The notes below the pieces were generated by a model, which made no database searches, was not told the DNA's origin, and saw nothing but the letters and a program-made list of their open reading frames with translations. This document shows, one piece after another, positions 57,451 through 64,000 of a stretch of DNA of 64,000 nt. Location of the stretch: the NCBI RefSeq assembly GCF_020497125.1, contig NC_059082.1, positions 54,024,524 to 54,088,523 on the forward strand. Reading direction: 5' to 3'. Positions within the stretch are counted from its first letter, which is position 1, and each line of letters starts with the position of its first letter. The translations under genes and the position numbers were made by a program. This DNA comes from Mauremys mutica. Taxonomy: Eukaryota; Chordata; Testudines; Geoemydidae.

Positions 57451-60361
57451 TGTTTCCAAGCTGTTCAAATCACTGTTAAATCAAACGTTTTTTACAGTGA
57501 AACCTAACTTTGAATGTTGAAAGTCTCTGGTTAATTTAATGGGCAGCTGAATTCTTTCGGCCCTACTTGACAATCAACCAGAGCAGCTTTTTATTCGTTG
57601 TTTTTTAATACATTCTCCCATTTAAAAACATTCATTGCTCTTTTTTTGACGCAGGGCTGGCTAATGGATATAATGTCTAGACTGCCATTCATGTTGCATG
57701 AGGTTTGTTTCTCTGCAGGCTGTTTGTGTGGCTACCACTCCTTCTGAATGTCAGCAGTTAATGGGAGACATTTCGGTTACCTTTGCCCTAAATGCAGTCC
57801 TTTCCCTATTGAAGTCAATGGGGCCAGGATTTCACCCTAGCTTTTTTTAATACTGTCTTCCAAAGCAGAGACCAACAGATTATTTACAGTAACTCCATTT
57901 CCAGCACAGACATTGCAGCGTTGTGCTAGGGCATGGGAACCAGAAACGTGAAACTGTCCAGAAACTGATGGCAAGCAAAACTAGTTGAGAAAAATCCCCA
58001 AATATGACCCAACATAAAGTTGAGCAATCAGGCGTAATACAATATGAAGGAAAGGAGTTGTAAAATGTTTGCAGTTGTAATAATCTAAGGTGCTGTCAGT
58101 AACACTGGTAAAGAAGTTTGGTTTTTCTTATAATGAACGACACTTTTACATCTGTCTGGGGAGTGCTTTGACAATATACTTGTATATTGCAGTGGTGCAT
58201 ACATATAAAAATGCCTGTCGTGGCCAGATAAATAGAACAAGAAGAGATGGGGACTAAGGAAGCAAGTATACAGCTGTGTGCATACTGCGGTGCCTCTTAG
58301 TCAATAGTGCACTCTCATTTGATTTAATAAACTCTGTAAATCTGTCCTAATAACCTAGACAGGCAATGGCTTTTAAATCCCCTCCTGGGAAAAACATCAA
58401 TGCACACAGTATATGACACTTCAAAGGGATCTGAGAAAATCTGATATGCCCTTTTCTTTCCTTTTAATGAATGAAAGAGCTAGTCATAGGTGTTCTGATT
58501 GCCTGGTAAATTATAGGCCTGTGCATTAAATAAAATTGAACGGCAAATGAAAAGAGCAATCAGCCAAATGCTTTGTCTGTCTGAAAGCTGCCAGGAGATG
58601 CCTCCTTTCTGTGCAGAACTGAGAGTATAAAGCTACTGGGCTGGAACTGGAACTGCTCTAAGTTTAAAAGCCTTAAAGGAGGGGAGATTTCTGTGCAACG
58701 TGTGACTGTCTAGTTCTGGCTTTGCAAGCTGCCTGAACGAACAAGCATAGTTTCCGTTCAGCTTCTCAGATCTCTAACTTGGCTTTAAAATGGCTTATGA
58801 GAGAGCTGAAGTTAATTCCATTGCTCAGACTAAAATTTATGCTGGCTTGTTTGCAGAAAAATCTCCTGGAACTTGTTTCCCCCCTCACTGATAGCAGGGA
58901 GGGATCAGCCCTCCTGGCCCCCCATACACACATTGTTATCTTTGCCAACTATACTTTACCTGCTAAGACTCTCCATGAGAGCTCGGTGTGTCCCCAATCA
59001 CTCTTGCAGGGGGAGTCCATAGTTTCTCCTCCCACATGTTGCTTTTTTAAGCCAGAATCAATTGAATGGGTCGCCTTGTCGTTTATGCCTTTTGGGGCTG
59101 CAAAGGAACTACTGAGCTCCCTTCCCTTGGGAAGCTCAGTCATTTCCTTCTGCTGTTACTAGCCTGGGAGCTGGTCACTCAGAACATTCCCTGCCTCCCT
59201 AGCTAGTTGGCATGTGTTTGTGTGAGTAGGACCAAAGGCAGTTATACCCCTTGTCTTGCCTCGTGACTCCTCCATACTCTCATCTGAGGTTGTGCATGTA
59301 CTTTCCGGTTAATCCTCCCAGAACCTCTGAGGTAGGGAAGTGTTATCCCCAGTTTTCATAGGAGAAAACTGAGGCATCAAGGGGAAGTGGTCATAGGAAT
59401 CAGTGCTGGGAGCAAGCTCAGGAATCGTGACTCCTAAAACACACTATCTTTGCCCGGCTCCTGAGTGTTGATGGAGCCATGCGTACAGTGCTGGAAGCTT
59501 CATCAGTTGCTTTTGAGCTCTCCTGGAAGAATGAGGAGACCTCCAATTGGGAAGGGGCCAAACGTGATATCTGTTTTGGGGAAGGAGGACAGAAGGGGCC
59601 AGAGAATGAAACCAAAATGTTTGTGTCCGTACTAGATAAACTGCTGGTACAATTAATAAATGCATTGGGAATCCCTAGGACTAGAGTAAAATAAGGCAAT
59701 AAACATTGAGGATTTGCCAGCTGTAGATAAACCAGCCTGATGTGTCTCTTTGCGAGGATAACAAGCTTAGGGAGTAAAAGAAACCCAGCAGGCTTTTTGC
59801 TCCCACTGCTTTGGTTCACTGGTGTCTGTAAAGGTGAAGCCGGATTGTACGGAACAACTGCGAGAGATGCAGCTGGTAAAATGGATCTGAGTGGTCAGTG
59901 GTTCACAGGCTGTCTGCAGGGTGGAGGTGCCATTTGGCCCTATTGGGCTGTTCTCTGGGCCCAAGTGTTTACCATTCTCCAGGGGCTAATGTGGAGAAGC
60001 CACTAACTGAATTCCTGGACAGTATAAACTGGGAGAGCTCTTGACACTGCAGACAAAGATTAAAATGCAGCATGGGCCAGTTAAAGCGGGAAATGGGATG
60101 GAATTCGACTTGTGTGCAGCAGCTGGATTCCCAGTCATAATTACCTGGGCTGTTTCATTCTTCATGCTGAACCACTTCTCCCCAACACGCTCCAAACCAT
60201 AAGGGAATTGGCCTTACAGAGCAATAGCCATGAAATCCTTCCCCCTCCCCCGAAAAATGGGGGTGAAAAGCATAACCCTCGTTCTATTCCTTCTGTGTGT
60301 GGTGGGCTTGGAGGTGCTGACCCTGTTCAAGGTTTTAACCAATGTTGTTCTCTCTTTCCAG
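57451..60361. other. Rest of MGRN1 intron 6, repeat-poor
   Basis: No element seen. 57500-58700 is AT-rich, repeat-free and might hold conserved noncoding sequence, which I cannot test here. Confidence 0.4.
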
Positions 60362-60414
60362 TGGTGGTTGAAGTTACTGGCCATGCTCATGTTCTCCTGG
60401 CTGCATTTGAAAAG
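60362..60414 (+). CDS. MGRN1: MGRN1 internal exon (exon 7)
   Basis: The exon completes the split Val codon and encodes VVEVTGHAHVLLAAFEK, ending in phase 0 before AAG|GTAAAC. The acceptor is TCTCTTTCCAG. In the family the next residues are a His-Met-Asp-Gly stretch leading to the RING finger. I could not find that exon in the remaining 3.6 kb, so intron 7 should run past the window. Confidence 0.94.
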
Positions 60415-63400
60415 GTAAACGAGTCCTGCCATTCTGCTTCCTTTCCTATGTCCACATAGCCACGTGGATGAAAGTGTCCATGGTACAGAATGTCTGTCTT
60501 TTGTTCTGTTTACACAGCTCCTACTTTGCACAGTGGGCTCCCGGTCCAGGACTGGGGCTCCTGGACGCTACCATAATACGTAACATACAGGTGTATTCAG
60601 TACATAGAGTTATGGTGGTCAACCAGACAATTGTAGGCAACAGCTCCTGGCCCCCTGAGGATTGGAATGATTCCAGCATCCAGGATGTTTAAATGTGGTG
60701 GTGTTTAGACAAAAGAAGGCTGTCATGGGAGTATGGTCAGAGCCTTAAGATCCATCTGCAGGACCAGATCTGCTATGACTCTTTGGTCTGAGACTAAATC
60801 CTGTTACAGACTGGTGCTACGTCATATGTGAAGACCAGGGCTCTCAGTGTTTGGGATCATGGTAGTAGTAGCAGCTTATTCCCAGCCAGAGGGCAAGCCT
60901 AAACCATGGTATATTACAGGGAACTCTTCTGTATGGATAGGTCCTTGTATTGATTGCGTCTCCCCCTGCGGCAGGCAGATTCTGATGGCAGTGCAGCTAC
61001 TGCTGCTCCATGCTGCAGCTGCTAAAGCCTCTTAGTGGGAATCTAGAGGTTGTTCAGGGAGTGCAGTGATGCAAGCTGCGCTTGAAGGCGAGGCAGGAGG
61101 GGCTGGGAGAGCAATCGGAGGGAGCAGCATGTTTACTTTTCTTTTTCCGAGCCGTGGGGGGGCCCTCCGGTGAGTGGAGAGAGCACCGCTGGGGGTGCCA
61201 TCTGCCAGCTAGGGAACTGTTAGCACAAGGAAAAGGGCAGCTCTCACCTCCTCTGGGAATTCCCTCCTGCCCCTTCCCTAAATTCTCCTGGAAGCAGGAA
61301 GAGCAAACTTGCTCTCTCCCAGTATATCTGGCCCTGCCCATACTGTGAATTGGGCGAGAGGAGGGCAGGTATTGAAGCCTGCGATGGTCAGAGCCAGGCT
61401 GTTGCCTGCAGGAGGAAGTCCTCTAGGTGACTCTTTGGGACTATGACGAGATTATGGGAAGGATCAGACCCTTGTTCCATGTGAGACAAAAATGAGTGAT
61501 GTTGCATGGTGCCCAGTGAATTAACATCTGTAGCCAGACGTTCACCGTTCCCTGCTCCCCGAAGACCCTTCGTTATTCCCCTCGCTGCCGCCTTCGTGCC
61601 CTCTTGGCAGTAGCTAGAGCCAAATCCACTGCCAGTGTAATTTGTATGCAGGACAGTGGGAGGGATGGGGTTTGTCTCGCCACTGTCTGCTTGAGAAGAC
61701 CGAGCTCCCCACTCTCGCATAGCGCCCAGCTTCCTGTGGTTACGGAGCTGGAGTCCTGAAATGAACCTGGCTCTGCATTCCTGGCATCATATTCTAGCAC
61801 CATGTGGCCAGCCTTTATAATAAACCCTTCTTATAGACATCTGTTCCCTGGGGCCTCCGGGTGATGGAGCAAGTTTTGTCTCCTGAGCTGTGAGAATTGG
61901 CACCTCACTGTGACTGATACCGGAAGGTGCAACATTCCATGGTGCATGTTAATTCTGTTAGAAATCATTAGTGCTGCTGTGATAGTTTCCATTTCAATAG
62001 CACTTTCTGCCCCAGAGTCCAACGCTCTGGATGCACAGTGACACCGACACTCAGCTCACTCTGGGGGAGAGGCAGCAGCTAGTACCCACGCGGTATGTTG
62101 CACGGTGGGGAGGAGCAGAAATTTAGCAATGATCTTGTCCCCCAACAAAGTGGCCCACGGGCTGCTTGCTCTCCAAGCAAAGCAGAAAGGATCTCGGGGA
62201 TCTGAGCCCTCCTGGAATTTTCTCTGCTTCAGAAGATCCAAAGGCCGAACCTGTAATTCCAAGGAGTCTGGGTGCTTTTGACCTGATGCATAGAGCACCG
62301 AGATCTCTAGCTATTGTAATGTGGAGGTCCATGGGGTTTCAGCTGAAGGGGAAGCATGCCAAGCGCACCTTCTGCCAGGTGGAGATGAGTGGCTCCCTAA
62401 TATTCAGAGAGCAGAGCAAGGTGCTCAGCAAAACTCAAAGGTACCTAAAGCTGCCTGGGCCATTGCATCAGTGGTGCTGCGCTCAGTCCAGTGCCCAGAC
62501 CTCTTGAGTGCCCCATGTTTGAGCACAAGGACTGAGAGTGCACCATCATTCCTCTTCACTCCCCAGCTGCTCTGTGCTTGCTAGCCCACCAGTTGGGCAT
62601 CACCACCCTTGGTGCAGCCTGCTCTGGGTATTGGTGGTTTTCCTGGGCAGTCCTGAGTGCCTGCTGCCAGACTGTTTCAGGGAACATTGCACAGCAGCCC
62701 CTGCCTTCAGTCCAGCCAGTGTGGAATGGAGGTTGGAGTCCCGGGCGATAGGGAGTCTGTGATCACTGCATGGGGCTCCCCTCATGCTGTGGAGGGGCTG
62801 ATGGCCCAGCTGATCCTAGACTGGGGGTGGGACACACCCATGGCTCCTTCTCCTAAACCATACGCCCCCATCTTCCTGCCCCCAGAGCTGGCCCTTGTTT
62901 TCCTGTGTCTTGTTGAATGTCACCTTAAAGGCTAAATGCAGACCAGCCGTCCCCTATTGGGCCTGGGACAGTCAGGCAGGATACCTTCTTCTTTGGGGTG
63001 CCTCCCACGCCCTGACTATGTTATGAGGGGCCAGGTTACCTCCTTTATTTCCTTGTTTGGCCCCCTGTGTCTTGTGGGGTTACTGGCAAGTGTGGAGGCT
63101 TATTCTTTGCCTGGTGTTTTGGGAGCACGGTGGTGGGGGAGTTGGCCTGATCTATGGCCCTGTGTGAGGTGTTGCAGTGCAGGAGGGTTGAAAGAGGGTC
63201 AGGCTGGGGGCAGGTGGAAGGGAGGTGGTGCAGTAAAGAGGAGTAGCTGGTTCTCTGTTTGCAGGCTGAGGAGCAGTGTTGTCTGCACCATGCCAGCAGG
63301 CGACTTGGTAGTGAGTGGCGGACTGTGGGAGCTGTACAATTTTAACGTTAGGGCGTTTTATAGACAGGGGTTCTTTATCAGTCCATTCACTGAGCAATGT

Positions 63401-64000
63401 GTATATCCCCAGGGCAGCCTTGGCCTCCCTCAGACTGCTCATGCAGCAGGCTGGGACTCTCGGTGGCCTTGCATGGAATTCACGTTGCTGGCTGATGCCA
63501 TTTGGGTCTTGCAGTGGCAATTTCCGGAGCATGGTACCCACTGCTGAGCAAATGGAGGGAGCAGCTAGGACCCTTCACCAGAGGGCTAAGCAGCCAGGAG
63601 TCTTGGTGGGAGATGGGGAGAGTGACAAGGGAGCCATGGAATCGGGATATGGTCCCTTGACTTTGCTTGATGGGATTGTGATGCAGTGATGAGTGATGCA
63701 TCCTGCCGTGATTCTGTCATGGCTCCAAAACTCTGCTCGCAAGGCTGAGCTACCCCACTGCAGTCTGAACAGAGAGCTTGTGAGGTGCAATGACCATGAA
63801 GGACTTTGGCATCATGGGTGCCAGGTATCAGAGGCCAGGAGAGGTTGAGCCTCCCCAAACAACCCTGCATGGCCCCACCCACACTCTGCCCCAGATTCCC
63901 TTCTGCTTCCCAGCGCTCTGTGGCTCTTCCCACATGACCGGGGCCCCAGGCTGGGGCTAGTGGGGGCCAGCCTGCAGCCAGGAACTCTGGGTGGCTGGAG
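60415..64000. other. Start of MGRN1 intron 7, no recognised exon
   Basis: Searched by eye for the next MGRN1 exon (His-Met-Asp-Gly...) without success. No repeat with clear ends was found. Confidence 0.45.

Noticed and set aside
10178..60414. Gene could be RNF157
   Set aside because: Residues such as FPYVTPAPHEPVK, LVRYKDD and the VVVEVTGHAHVLLAAFEK end fit MGRN1; RNF157 differs at these sites.
60415..64000. Next MGRN1 exon
   Set aside because: No splice-flanked stretch coding for the expected sequence was found.

Overview
The window is vertebrate nuclear DNA, most likely from a turtle. Two things point there: several copies of a tRNA-derived SINE whose 3' half looks like the end of a CR1 LINE (the tortoise Pol III / Cry type), and a repeat mix of CR1, Penelope-like, DIRS, Harbinger and hAT elements that suits Testudines. 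The species call is an inference.

The only host gene I can support is MGRN1 (mahogunin, an E3 ubiquitin ligase) on the + strand. Six consecutive internal exons are present: 10178-10296, 12137-12225, 27496-27642, 35789-35906, 56612-56678 and 60362-60414. They join in phase into about 197 codons, from the first residues of the conserved N-terminal domain to just before the second half of that domain. I did not find exon 1 (myristoylation-type start) or the RING exons, so the gene should begin upstream of base 1 and continue past base 64000. The first junction in the window uses a GC donor (CAG|GCAAGT).

Everything else is intron 1 (1-10177), intron 2 (1.8 kb), intron 3 (15.3 kb), intron 4 (8.1 kb), intron 5 (20.7 kb), intron 6 (3.7 kb) and the start of intron 7. 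These introns are packed with transposable elements. The main items are: a rearranged Penelope-like element with a GIY-YIG endonuclease and two nested SINEs (1-1898); a broken Harbinger transposase split by another transposon (3960-5545); nested hAT elements (6516-7728); a near-complete 6.1-kb DIRS tyrosine-recombinase retrotransposon in intron 3 (15139-21219), with inverted terminal repeats, an internal complementary region, an RS-rich Gag, RT/RNase H/methyltransferase-like ORF and tyrosine recombinase; CR1 tails (about 21994-24165, 36706, 55163); two neighbouring Harbinger elements with convergent MYB and transposase genes (40028-43159 and 43791-45300); a hAT inserted in an older palindromic MITE (51998-53287); and a TA-flanked mariner-like MITE (56062-56219).

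No bacterial-type features (operons, CRISPR, ribosome binding sites) occur, and no tRNA or rRNA genes. All transposon-encoded proteins seen carry stops or frameshifts. The best candidates for a closer look are the DIRS element (RS-domain Gag, recurrent GGYACCG motif, ICR architecture), the GC-AG intron, the hammerhead-like motif at the Penelope 3' end, and several long perfect or near-perfect hairpins.
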